Below are positions 1 to 11,241 of a stretch of 64,000 nucleotides of DNA, in pieces. The notes beneath the pieces were generated by a model that was not told the DNA's origin, did no database searches, and saw only the letters and a program-made list of their open reading frames with translations. Location of the stretch: assembly GCF_000143415.4 (NCBI RefSeq), contig NW_003314342.1:99299-163298 (forward strand), given 5' to 3'. Numbering within the stretch: the stretch's first letter is position 1; each line of letters opens with the position of its first letter. This DNA comes from Selaginella moellendorffii (lineage: Eukaryota > Streptophyta > Lycopodiopsida > Selaginellales > Selaginellaceae). A program made the position numbers and the translations under genes.

Positions 1-113
1 AAAACCGTTGGAGATTCTTGCTTGATGATTTAGCTTGATTGTATAGCATAGGATAGTGAATAGGAATCTTAGGTTGATCATACTCTTTTGGCCTTTCATA
101 TTCTCTAGGCCTA

Positions 114-1075
114 TTATAACTTCTGAGTTATCATATTCTTTAGGTCAATTATACTCTTTAGGCCTATTTTCCTCATGGCTAGGTGAATAATCTCAAAAAT
201 TACCCTTAGGTGGATAATCCTGATGGTCATGTAGCCTTTTAACACATGAGTATTCACATTTAGCACTTCGATTATCATTATAATCATTTTTCCTACAATA
301 ACTTTTATCATCAAATGGATAGTTTTGCCTACATGTTGTTTTATTAACTCAGGCTTCCTGTTGGCCTCCTAATTATTTAAACAAGGTTTTACACTCTTCT
401 TATTTTCACAAAATTAGTACTTGATTAGTTAAACTTTGCATTCTTCTTTGTTATGGCTTTTATTTTTGCATCTAGTACACCAAATCCCTTATTTAAGATT
501 AGTTTGTAATTTGAGGCTCCTTAAACAACTAGTTTCCTTATCTATAGAAGTTGTGTTTTTATCTAACTTCACTATATCTACCATGTCATATTATTTTATG
601 ATATCTTAGTAGACAATCATGACTCTTTTCAAATCATCAAAATTTGTATGATTTATCGCATATTCACCATATCTACCATATCATATTATTTTATGATATC
701 TTAGTAAGCGATCATGGCTTTTTTCAAATCATCGAAATCTGCATGAGCTCTCTTTATCATATATTCATGATAAATTTTCTTGAGGCTCTATATGTATAGG
801 CATAGGCACATTTTGTCTAACACTAATATTTATAACGCTTGTTAAATCAAGTTGTATATTCCTCGATTGTCTCAAATTTTGCTTGATGAAGTTTTTGCAA
901 CTCATCATAATTTTCTCTTAGGTTTGTTTCCATAATGAAAGCTTTTAGGAAAAAATTTATTTGCTCATCAAATGTGCGAAGATTTTTAACATCACTATTA
1001 TAGTACCAATCTTTGACTTTATTTTTGAGTGTATAGGGGAAAAATTCTTTTTTTACCTATTTGCTTGATTGAGCT
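114..1075 (-). pseudogene. Ty3/gypsy-type retrotransposon gag remnant
   Basis: On the minus strand from about 1060 down to 820 there is a readable gag-like stretch: FFPYTLKNKVKDWYYNSD, then VKNLRTFDEQINFFLKAF, then LQKLHQAKFETIEEYTT followed by a stop. The pattern (x-F-P-x-x-L-K-x-K-x-K-D-W-x, then a block around F-x-x-x-F) is typical of the retrotransposon gag domain of plant gypsy elements. Below it an Asn/Lys/Ile-rich 66-codon ORF (314 to 114) fits the low-complexity region between gag and the zinc knuckle, but no zinc knuckle is readable. Several in-frame stops make it a relic. The class is inferred from the gag pattern; no polymerase is visible here. Confidence 0.6.
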
Positions 1076-2690
1076 TAATTTCTTCTATATTACTTAATAT
1101 GTAGTTGTAGGTCCTCTCCTTTAATTTCAGAAAAAGATGGATATGTAATGATGGTGCCTATTGTTGTTCCTGCAATTGCTATTGTGTTTATTACAATTTG
1201 ATAGGAAATGCTCTATTTTGTAAATAATATAAGCAAAACAAATGTTTAGTTCATAAGGGAACCTAAATCACCATCAAAGGGTAAGGGTTGTAAATTTAAT
1301 GCTTCTTTCTCTTGTGGGGAATCATTTCAGTTGTTTTGTATTCCATTACTCTCAGTTGAAATAGAGGCATTTTCTATGTGCCAATGTTGCCAAAGAGGAG
1401 TAGTGTATGGATTCACATATACTAGATAACCATCAAAGTCATATTTGGATTTTTGATCTCCTCTTCGTTGAGGTGTACCCAATATGCTTTTAGCTCACTC
1501 TCTTTCAAGTTTTTCTTTAGTTTGATTGAGCAATGATTTAGTCTTTTCTAAAGGGAGGTTAAAAGATCACAAATATCATGAGCAAGTGCCTTGTAATTTC
1601 ATTCTAGATCTTGTGAATATTTCTTTTCAAACTACCTTTTGCTCATCAGATTGCAAGAGAAATATTGTATATCTATTATTTTGTTTAGTATAGACAATGA
1701 CAATTTTATACATAGAGATTATGTCATTTAAAATTTTATAGGTATGATCAATTGTTGGTGTATACCTATATATGTAGCGCATGCTATCATTCTCCCCTTA
1801 AATCAATTGGCAAAAGCGTAATTGCTATATAAGAGAGCCCTTAGTGGCTATTTTATCCCCATTTATCCCCTAATGTTCCAAGGATCTACAACGACAGTAT
1901 ATCCAAATCTCATTTTATGATCACATGCGCTATAATATTTTGAAGCTTGTTCGTGTTACTACTATGGCAAGCCTAATTATTATGCCTCGTTTGTGGAGTG
2001 AGTGGTACAAGGCTTTGGTATACAATGTATCCCTCTTGTAAATTGGCATATCAATCACTCTTAGAAGTAAGTATTTAGCTTTCCAACCAATTTCAAAATA
2101 GGGACAACTTTCTTCTAGAGGCCAAATATCTAGAACATTTTTTATACAAAAGTTCCAAAAATTTCTCGAGCAACAAACATTATTTTTCAAAGCATATCTA
2201 TTTTGCTCAAAAGTAGTCCACTTTAAAAGATTTTTACTCCACAAAATTTTGTTGACTACCAATTCAAATTTTAGAATTGATCCAATGTCTATTAACCCAA
2301 TTATCACCAAGTGTATTTTTGCTTATGGGTATCCAAGCTTTATTGTGAACCATTAAAGTTCTCACAATAGCTTTTTTGCTTAAAGATTGCATAAAATTTA
2401 GCAATTCTCAGAATTTTATAAATCCTTTGCAGATTATAATATTCAGGATTTGCATCTTAGGTAACTCCACAGATATAAGTCTCATTTATTCTGTGTACCT
2501 ATAAAGTATTATCACACTTTCTTTGACAATAGTAAAGATACAAAGAGTCAAACTTCTATATACCTTGAGCAGAATATTGTCAGGTATTTTCCTCTATAAT
2601 TTGTCGAGCTGTTTAAGAAATTTTTTTAAATTTATCATTCACTGGTCTAATTAGGCATACAAGATAGTTTAATTTTTTCTTTCTTATACT
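1076..2690. other. AT-rich stretch, no recognised gene
   Basis: Strongly AT-rich sequence with short ORFs only. The longest is 126 codons on the minus strand (2310 to 1930). It is rich in Trp, Leu and Lys and I do not recognise it. It may be further retroelement sequence belonging to the gag relic on the same strand, but nothing diagnostic is visible. Confidence 0.3.
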
Positions 2691-2694
2691 TGTA

Positions 2695-2890
2695 AGCTCC
2701 TAAATTTAGTCTTCCCGAGAGGTCACCCAACCCAATACTATTCAAACCAAAAGATGCTTAACCCTAAATATCCCAAGACCCTTAACCGATTAGAAAAAGG
2801 GATGCACTCTTGTTCATGGGCCCTTTCCCTTTATATTTGAACCCCATGTATCGTCTCTTAAATCATTCTTTTTGGTTGCTTACAATTTAC
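2695..2890. repeat. Direct repeat copy 1, possible LTR piece
   Basis: About 190 bp beginning taagctcctaaatttagtct and ending near ggttgcttacaat. It recurs with scattered differences at about 3091-3271 in the same orientation, 396 bp away. Both contain the block gttcatgggccctttccctt. It may be a retroelement terminal segment. Confidence 0.55.
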
Positions 2891-3090
2891 CATGCTTCCC
2901 TACAAGTTCACGCCCTCGTAAATGGAAGCTGAGAGCCATAGCTCTCCCGAAAGCCCCGCTCTCTTGACACCCTACCCTTCGAGTCAAACCCAATGGAAGT
3001 AAACTGGACCAACCAGATGTCAATCAACATATGGTGTGATTCCCCCAGCCAACCAATAGAGTCAGACCTAAGACAGGTTTGATACTAAAT

Positions 3091-3271
3091 GTAAGCTCTT
3101 GAATTTGGTCTTCCTGAGAAGTCACCTAGCCCAGTACTATTCAAACCCAAAGACGCTTAACCCCAAATATTCCAAGACCTTTAACTAATTGGAAAAGGGG
3201 GTGCACTCTTGTTCATGGGCCCTTTCCCTTTATATTTGAACCCCATGGATCGTTCTCTTTGGTTGCTTACA
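3091..3271. repeat. Direct repeat copy 2, possible LTR piece
   Basis: Second copy of the 2695-2890 repeat. Just before it lies ggtttgatactaaat. Its reverse complement resembles a decayed initiator-Met tRNA primer-binding site (consensus tggtatcagagc), which would fit an LTR of a minus-strand element. The resemblance is partial, so the LTR reading is an inference. Confidence 0.45.
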
Positions 3272-4689
3272 ATACTTTTTCTTAGTCACATAGAGTGGGG
3301 ATTAACCAACTTTTGTCTAAGTCTATAAGAAAAATATATCTTCTAATAAGTGTGATGGATTGCTGATAAATACTTTTATTTTGTCTACCCCAATTCCCTT
3401 ATTCAACTTCTATCAGGAATGTGGAGGGTTGTCAATCCTTAATCTCTCTGCCTAGGTATGTATGAGGATTTTTCCTTTCTGCTTATGCTTAGTATGGTTA
3501 AGATTAATTCAGTGCAAAGACTCTAGCATGTGATAGTTAATTCTAGAGTAGCTTGTTTGCTTCACAGTGGGTCTTACCCTTTAGCTTATAGTCAACCTTG
3601 CCTTTACAATTATGGAATTAGAAAAAGTGGTTTATTGCTCTTGGTAAATTTTAGACAAACTAGATCAACACTAAAGACTAATTTATATGGGGCGTGGAGA
3701 CCATTCCGTGAAATTGCCTTATGAAATTAATACAAAAGTCAAATTGTCTAGTGATGATAGCCTGTTGTAGATCAATTTGCTTATAGAATGATGTTAAATA
3801 GCTTTTCAAACATATGATAGCTAATTTATGGAAAACTTTGCTTCAGATCTAGACAAAAATTGTTTTTCAAAGCAAATTGACTGGAAGAGGATCAAGTATG
3901 CACTGCTTGCCTCATTCGACTAATGATTGACGCATCACAGGGAGATCCATTGATCTGCTTCTTTGGTTTGTACTTCGACATGTACAACCTCAAGCACTCA
4001 TCTTCTATTTAGAAGAGAAACCACAAGAGGATATATATATTTCATGGATACACTTTTCAGGTATGAGAAACATAGCTTTGGGTTGGAAATCCCTAGCCTA
4101 ATCAATAATAGTCTCTTTGCATCACTCCTAACAGATTGGGCCTAGAGAATAACAAAAAAAATTCAAGAGCTAGCCCTCTACCCTTTGAGCTCGTGGAAAG
4201 TACCCTTGCATGGAGGTGGCAGCTGGTTAAACTTCAGAAGTTAGCTTGTCTAGAGGACCTCCTGTTGCTCTTGCTTCCTTGCCACAAAATCACACTTGCA
4301 AACACATGTCCAAACATTGAACTACAATGTAGTTCTCAAAACAACATCTTTTTGCCAAAACTGTCAGTCAACTATATAGTCAACTCTTTGTAGTCAATGT
4401 GATGACCATTATTAAAATGTTTTGAATTTATAAACACAAGATTAGTCTAAATAAATATGAACAATTAGATTATAGAATATTCAAGAATACCCAGGTATAT
4501 CCTATGTTGGTTTGCTTAGAGACGTTATGTGACCATCACTGTCATTTTCTGTGTGGTGATAGTGATAAAATGCTGTATATGTAACCATCATACACATCAG
4601 ATTATTCTAGAATATTCCAAAATCAAGTTACCATTGAGTCAGTGCTGATTTGTCATTGATTAATGCCACATCATTAGGGTTCATGTGGG
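3272..4689. other. No recognised gene
   Basis: AT-rich sequence with three short plus-strand ORFs (60-85 codons) that resemble nothing I know. The right-hand part, around 4400-4660, has short blocks such as gtgaccatcactgtca. Similar blocks recur near 8040-8270, so this part may hold the decayed left end of the Harbinger element that follows. No clean terminal inverted repeat could be resolved. Confidence 0.3.
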
Positions 4690-5897
4690 ATGAATAGGGC
4701 AACGGTTGTGGTTTCTATGGTTGTTGTGGCTGCTATTGCAATTGATCAGTTGGTTGTTGTTTATAGAAGATCTAGAAAGCATCTTAGAGAAGATCTTGAG
4801 GATGAGAGGCTTGAAACTACTCTTTACCAACAATTAGTGCTAGTGTATCATCACATGTGCTTGGTAGTAGTTGAGAGTTGGTTCCAATTGAACTTCTTTC
4901 GGGAGGGAGATTTCTATATCAGACTAAGGTCTCTTCATTGGTTTTGTCATTGGGTGGATAAGGTTGGAATGCAAGATCCAACAAGGTGGAGAGAGTTCTT
5001 CAGAGTTTCTGAGGAGCAGTTTATGACAATCTGCAAACTTGTTACTTTGTTAATGCAAACAGCACTGCCTCCAAATTTGAAAAACATTCCATCTAGATAT
5101 GTTCTTGTTGGTAAACAAGTTGCCATTGCTTTACAGAGATTAGTTTTAGGTGATTCTTTTGCTAGTTTGACAGAGCATTTTGGTGTTTCTAAAGCATTTG
5201 TCCAGAAGTATTGTTAGAAGTTCTCCGACTCCACATTCTAGCATCTAGGACAATTTCTTGTATGGCTAGTAGATCGGTCAATAGTAAAAATAGGTTTTGA
5301 GAGATTTTGTGGCTTCTTGAATTTCTATGGTGCAATTGACTGCATGCATTTTGAAGTTGAACTTCCTGGAAACACTTTTGCAAATAATTATTACAAGGAC
5401 AAGGATAACTCAATTGTCATGCAAACAATCATTGATAGTGAAGCAAGGTTCTTGGATATTTGAGTTGGAGATCCTGGGAGTTGCAATGACATAACTATTT
5501 TAAGGAAGAGTTCATTCTATAGAAGAGCTCAATCAAGTGAAATTCTTAACGAACCAATAGTCTCAAGAGGCCAATACCAATTTTGGGAGTATATCATTAG
5601 AGACTCAGGATACTACAAGCTTTCGTGGTTAGACCATTTCCAAGTGCAAATGGAATTAAATTGAGGGAAGCATTCAACTTTTACTTGTTGTCTTTGAGGA
5701 TGGTATGTGAGAGAAGTTTTGGATTGCTTAAAGATCGTTGGAGGATGTTTAGGAAGTTGGTTAAAGTTGAGACCATCACTCAGCTAACAATTGCCATAAA
5801 AATAGCTTGCATTCTGCATAACTTCATTATTGGTATAGGTGACATAGGGGAAATAGACGTTGAGCTTGAGCTAGTGACTAATCAACCACAAGACTAG
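4690..5897 (+). pseudogene. PIF/Harbinger transposase, decayed
   Basis: Encodes most of a Harbinger-type (DDE_Tnp_4) transposase. The N-terminal part (4690-5217) has the helix-turn-helix-like region with F-R-V-S-E-E-Q-F and S-L-T-E-H-F-G-V-S-K-A. The catalytic core follows in pieces: A-I-D-C-M-H-F near 5335 (first Asp), G-D-P-G-S-C-N-D near 5468 (second Asp) and R-D-S-G-Y near 5605. Then F-N-x-x-x-L-S-L-R-M-V-C-E-R-S-F-G-L-L-K lies at 5665-5730 (Glu and the conserved end block). The frame is broken by stops at about 5215 and 5239, a TGA at 5461 that looks like a former Arg codon, and a frameshift near 5620. It cannot make a full transposase. The companion trihelix ORF lies on the opposite strand at 7855-7061. 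Confidence 0.85.
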
Positions 5898-6074
5898 CGA
5901 CTGGAACCTCATGTCACTACTACAAAGCTTAGAAACATTCTCATTACTTATGTAGTAGACTTAAACAAATCCACTTGAAGCTCATGAATTTATTTATTTT
6001 AGCGTGCTCACAAACTCAAGTTTTGTTTTATTTTTCAGGGTTTTAACTTAGAGATTTCAGTATAGGGCTTGAAC

Positions 6075-6655
6075 GCAGGCACAGCAAGGAACCTGGCTGA
6101 GAGCATAGAGAGGGGGGCTATGATGAGTTTAGAGTCACAGCTGCTGCCAATGTTGGTCTGATTCTAACATTCAGGTTCATTTCCGTTCTCCTCATAGGGA
6201 AGGTTTTACAATGATTAAATGATTGTGTGTTGAGTCGTCTGGCGGCAAGAGGAAGAGGGAAGAAAATGATTTGGAATGGCACTGCAGAAGACGCTTAGAA
6301 ATGCAGCTTGAGGCTGGTGATGCAAGGGAATGCAGCTTGAGGCCATTGAAGCTGTTCTATCACTAGAAGTTGGGATCCTACTTGGTCTCCCAACGAATTC
6401 TTCAAAATTCCCAATGAATTCAGTGGTAGGGCAGGTGGTAGAAGGCCTGGATATTGTCCAGAAGATTGCGAGTACCAGGGTGGTCAAAGATAACACAAGC
6501 AATCTTTACTTCCAGTATGTATTTTCTTCTCTTCGTTCCTTGGGAAAAATCTCATCTTGAATCCCCATAGCATTGCCAAGCTTATAGGCGATACCTGAGC
6601 AGTGGTCACTGAGAGGGGATTCAATCAACCATACACAAAGATTGTCATTTCGCAG
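6075..6655 (+). pseudogene. Cyclophilin (PPIase) gene fragment, chloroplast CYP26-2/CYP28-like
   Basis: From 6417 the frame reads N-S-V-V-G-Q-V-V-E-G-L-D-I-V-Q-K-I-A-S-T and then V-V-K-D-N-T-S-N. After a 56-nt interval (6515-6570, gt...ag) it resumes as I-A-K-L-I-G-D-T, a stop, A-V-V-T-E-R-G-F-N-Q-P-Y and K-I-V-I-S-Q-C-G. This matches the C-terminal pattern of plant thylakoid-type cyclophilins (VxGxVxEGxxVV, then a late VAERGFNxP and SQCG). Around 6075-6170 an earlier piece, A-R-N-L-A-E-S-I-E-R-G, is readable with a frameshift. The stop near 6591 and the broken N-terminal part mark it as a relic. The retained short intron argues against a processed retrocopy. It lies between the two ORFs of the Harbinger element. 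Confidence 0.6.
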
Positions 6656-7060
6656 TGTGGCATTCTTAGTACTTACTCTTGCAAAGTTCTTTCTTTCCTT
6701 TCAATCTAACTCTGATCCATTTGTGTTTCTATTGCCAGACAACTAATACAAACAGCTTCATGTGAACACTCGTGTCCTTCCAACAAGAATGCTCTATCTA
6801 AATTGATGGAATTGATCCAAGGATATTGGCAGTGGCAATGCAAGGTGGGAATGCTGGGCCTAGAATTGTTGATCAGGTAAATCATCACATCTTCATCAGT
6901 TCATCATCTCTCTCATCGCTTTGGAGATAGTAATTAGTAACACTGTAAACTACAAAAGTGAAGTTCATGAATAAGATAATGAATTGACTTACCAAAAAAT
7001 CAGCAATTGCAAACACCTTCTTCAGATTATGACAACAAATTTCCTTCTAGCTATTTTCCA
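6656..7060. other. Short unassigned stretch with an exon-like piece
   Basis: At about 6800-6879 a plus-strand frame reads D-G-I-D-P-R-I-L-A-V-A-M-Q-G-G-N-A-G-P-R, running to CAG followed by gtaaat, a plausible donor. This could be another captured exon of the cyclophilin donor locus or of another gene; I do not recognise it. The rest holds nothing I can name. Confidence 0.25.
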
Positions 7061-7855
7061 TTGTATCAATGAGGCTCACATTGTTGTCACACAGCGCTCC
7101 TGCAAATTGTTTTGCAAGTTGTGTGCAGGACTTCTTCCTCAACTGGCCTGAACTATGCTTTTCAAGATTGTTGTTATTTTTTGACATTGCCAAAAGTGAT
7201 TATAAACAAAAACTACAAAACATACCTTTAGGCTTTAATTCTCCATATGGAGGTAATAGTGATCATTGTTGTGAAGCTCTTGGTGTCGGTAATGATGATT
7301 GTTGGGATGTAGATGGTGAAGACATTGATTCCTATGTCTGTCTCTGTGAATTTATAGTTTGACAGTCCTAAAGCCACTTGTCCATCATTGCATAGAGTTG
7401 ATCATTGAACTTTGGTGGTATATCAGCTTCATGACGTTGCTCTGTTGTCATGTTTCAGTACTGATTTTGCCAGTAAGAACATGATATTCATATGACTTGA
7501 TTTTGTTGAACTCTTTGTAGATATACTCCCAATAAGATTGGCATTGCCCAGGCAAACAATTAACACCATGTGTCAAACAGTAGCTGAAAACTTAGTGAAT
7601 GACTGGAAGTCTAAAAAATCCAAAACTTACTTGGAAACTTGCTGCCAATGAATGCTTGTAGTCTTGTGCCTTTTAAATGCTACCTCGCTGCTGTAAGAAG
7701 AAGTCATGTTTCTTTGCTTCATTTAGAGCCAACAATTCATTTAAAGACCAATACCCTCGATTTCTAGTTGGTTTTAAAGGCTTTCGTGGAGTGGGAGCAG
7801 TAAAATTCCCCCTGCTAAATTGAGAACCATCATACAAAAAAAGTTTTGCTGACAT
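7061..7855 (-). pseudogene. Trihelix/Myb-like DNA-binding ORF of a PIF/Harbinger element
   Basis: Starting at 7855 on the minus strand, a 60-codon frame contains R-G-Y-W-S-L-N-E-L-L-A-L-N-E-A-K-K, the first helix of the Myb/SANT-like trihelix domain found in the second protein of PIF/Harbinger elements. Further on in shifted frames are Q-C-Q-S-Y-W-E-Y-I-Y-K-E-F-N-K-I-K-S-Y-E (third helix pattern), then M-T-T-E-Q-R-H-E-A-D-I-P-P-K-F-N and M-M-D-K-W-L. Frameshifts and stops show it is decayed. It converges with the transposase at 4690-5897, as expected for a two-gene Harbinger. The end near 7061 is a guess. Confidence 0.6.
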
Positions 7856-9180
7856 TGAGTGGAGAACACAATCTCTAAATTGTTCAACTATTGCTCTACC
7901 ATTCTACTCAAGACTCTAAAACCAAATAACTGCCACATCAGCATTTTAACTTGCTATTGCAAGTTTCATGGTAGTCAACCAACTGAGCTAGTTTTGAAAA
8001 ACATTTAAATTGATTTCACTGTCACAATGCCACTATTAAAAAAATGATGGTGACAGTGACATGTACTAAGGCAATGTTACTTCAAATTGCTGATGTGGCC
8101 ATCACAATTTGACTGTGATAGTAAAATATAGTGCCTACATTGAAGAAATACTCAAAACTGAAGCTATAAAAAGATAGGTATTGTGGAAAAATAAAGAATA
8201 TAAAAATATGATATGTGTGCAAATAGGTCATACACCTTGTGAAAGAATCATTTGCATGTCTGGAAACCATAATCTAATGTGACCATCATCTTCTATTTAT
8301 GCAATCAGCTGTTTGGTGTTCGTTTGCAAATAGCCTACAAAAAAAAACATCTATTAAAATAAATATTTGAATTGTAAAGAATACTTGAGGAATGCATAAA
8401 AAATATGATCTTATATAACACTTTTTCTCCATCTAGCATGTCATAGAGGACAAAGTAGCAATCTATTTAAATTATAACTCAATGTAGATTGAAATAACAA
8501 CTAATTATCCTTGTCTCAAAAGGAATCCTGTATTTGGAATGATGCTAGACTGAAAGATTAAAGGGAACTGAGTCTAGTATTCCTAAGAGTTTAAGAATGA
8601 TTAAGATTGTACTCCAACATGATAGTTTTGAAAACTTTCATATACTTATATTCCATGATATTGGAAGAGAAGGGAATAGTTGGTCACAAAACATTTTACA
8701 AAGTGCTAGTTGTCATTGAAGAAGCAATATTCCCTTATACTTGCTTTATAATTATTTGTGACAACATGCAGAATAGAAAGAAAGTTTTCAAAGGGATAGG
8801 AAATGGCACTTGTAATCTTTCTTATTTCCAAATGGGAGCTAGAACATAGATTTGGATGCCTTGAGAGGCGCACTCTGCTTGCGCCATGTCAAACTTCTCA
8901 TCATCAAATTACTTAGCTATCCTTCATTATGCATCCCTATATATCCCTATACTAATTCCTAAAGCTCTCCAAAAATTTGGTTCTTGACAGGTATGGCATT
9001 GACTTTGTGGAAGATTTGATAAATTTCCTTGTAAAATCGCCTTGCATACATGCTTTGCAAAGAGCAATCCATTCAACATAGATTAAGCCCATCATAAAAG
9101 TGGGCCAATTGTCTTTAAATTTAATTCTCTGTATCAACATCCAATGGAGCCTTCGTAAATATCAAGAATGGGCTGAGGCC
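7856..9180. other. No recognised gene
   Basis: AT-rich sequence. Blocks at 7975-8130 and near 8270 (atgatggtgacagtgac, gtgaccatcatcttct) echo the sequence around 4525 and may be the decayed right end of the Harbinger element. The 80-codon plus-strand ORF at 8607-8849 and the short minus ORFs resemble nothing I know. Confidence 0.3.
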
Positions 9181-9638
9181 CAGCGGAGAGGATAACATAT
9201 GGAACTCAGAGAGGAGAACATATGAAGCATGTCGGGAGGCAACGAGGGAGATAGGATACAAGGAAGGCAATGGGAACGAGGTATCAATGAGCCCATCTCC
9301 ACCTGCGCCTCAAACGCAAGCATTTCACACCACTACTTCCCACTTTCAACAGGAGCTCATGATAGACTCTCACCGGCATGGTCTTGAGAATCTGGATTGC
9401 CACGCCTAGCATGGCACTGATGTGGAGCAGGAGGAGCGCAGTGCTGCTGCTCAAATTCACAACAGCAGCGTTGGATCTTGCGTTGCTGGCTATAGCAAAC
9501 CCACTGCACTTAACACTCCAGATAGATTTCTGAAGACTCTCCTATGCCCAATCTCTGTGCGTCCCGCTCTCCATCCATGGGGGATGGGGCGGCTCACGGA
9601 ATGGCTGGATATCAACGATCGATGTTTGGGTCAACACA
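9181..9638. other. Unassigned, GC-richer stretch
   Basis: Base composition shifts here from the AT-rich transposon zone to the gene island. One minus-strand frame from about 9550 to 9290 is open over some 80 codons. It includes S-N-A-A-V-V-N-L-S-S-S-T-A-L-L-L-L, hydrophobic and then basic. It has no clear start and I do not recognise it; it may be a gene relic. Confidence 0.25.
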
Positions 9639-11005
9639 TCAAGTCTGAACTGCTCTGAAGATGTTCTCCAGCATCACATAAGGCAATGCATCACTCACAA
9701 GGCTGGACTGGCACGTAAATTCCGCAGCATGCATCCCTCGATTCATCTCCCCGTGGTTTTTGCACGCGGTAAGAAACGTTGCCCATGCAACTCCATCTGC
9801 TGGCAAAGGCATATTCTCCAGGACATCCTCGGCCCCTTTCAATCGCCCTAGTCGTCCGAGAGCATCAACAATGCAGGCGTAGTGGTCTTGCGAAGGATCC
9901 AATCCATTGTCAAAGCTCATTGCCGTGAAGTAGCTTACTGCTTCCTTGACGAGCCCCAGACAGCTACACGCCATCAAAACGATGGCAAACGCTGCCTTGT
10001 CGGGGCCAAAGCCGTGAAGAAACATCGCCCAGAAGAGCTGGATCGCTGCCCGGTCTGGGCATATGCTGCAAGAATCGTGTTTCAGGAGACCAAGTTCCAA
10101 GTTGGCATCTCATCGAACGATTTCTTAGCATCACAAATATTTCCATCTAGAGCATATACCACTAGAAGTGTGTTCCATGAATAGGAATCCCAGCAGCAAA
10201 CCAAAGAAAACGCCCGGATCGCCTCTTTGAAACGACCTCTCTGGGCATAAACAGCGATTATCGCGTTCCATGAAACAAGATCTCTGTGTGGCATTTCTTC
10301 AAACAAGTGTTTTCCTTGATCAGCATCACCGTTTTGCGCGTATGACTTGATCATAATCGTCCACGACAGTACGCTGTGCTGAGGCATCCTATCAAACAAA
10401 CTCTTGGCTTGAATCAAATCCCCATTTTGGGCATAGCAGCAGTGCATCGCCCCCCAGAGGATCGCGTTTCGGTGGACAATCTCCTGGAAGACATCCTCCG
10501 CCTCCTCCACGAATCCATTCTCCGCAAACATGACGAGCATCACCGCGCGAGTGATGCTGTTCTTCTCGGGCATGGAATCAAACGCGGCCTTCGCATCGCC
10601 CACTCGCTCGCGCTGCGCGAAACCCTGCACGAGGATCGTCCACGCTACCACATTCGTCTCGGGCATCATATCCAGCACTTCTCTCGCTCGCCCAATCTCT
10701 CCGCCGCGAGCAAATCCCCGCAGCAGCGTCGCCCACGTCTTGCAGTTCCTCTCGGGCATCGCGATCCAATCCGCCCGCAATCGCCCAGCGCCTTGACCAT
10801 CGCAGTGGAGGAAACTACGTTCCACACCGCCATTCGATCGAACTCCCCCGGATGCCCACTCTCGGCATACGCGGTCACGAGCGCCGTCTACGACACGATG
10901 TTCTTGGCCGGCAAAGCATCAAAGATCCTTGTCGATTCCTCCAAAGCCCACACCGCGCGTAGACAACCAGCGTTTCATCCCACCAAGACGATGCCTTGTG
11001 AGGTA
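9639..11005 (-). pseudogene. PPR protein pseudogene (PLS type)
   Basis: Reads leftwards from about 11000. Repeats of about 31-35 residues show the PLS-PPR signature: F-D-A-L-P-A-K-N-I-V-S near 10920, L-F-D-R-M-P-Q-H-S-V-L-S-W-T, L-F-E-E-M-P-H-R-D-L-V-S-W-N, then an E-like tail (Y-A-C-I-V-D-A-L-G-R-L-G-R, followed by W-A-T-F-L-T-A-C). It is spread over three frames: a stop replaces a Trp near 10893 (tcgtag for tcgtgg), with frameshifts near 10990, 10790 and 10090. A 315-codon ORF on the opposite strand (10376-11323) is a shadow. Intact relatives would be organelle RNA-binding or editing factors; this copy is dead unless the frameshifts are assembly errors. Confidence 0.8.
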
Positions 11006-11241
11006 CGCGCGCCATATTTTAAATCCGGGAGATTATTCGAGGTATCACAAGGCCTTTGCTTTTATTTGTTACACTGTAAAGAGTTTCCTTTCTCTAGCAA
11101 CTTTAAGGAGCTTCCTCGCTTCGCTCGTGGCTCCAAAGAATCACCCCAGCCAAAAAAAAATTCCTCCTTCCACGACTACTACTTCGCTACACTGCTCTAC
11201 CAAAATCCACCCAGCAACACTACTTACTTGTGGAGTGTGAT

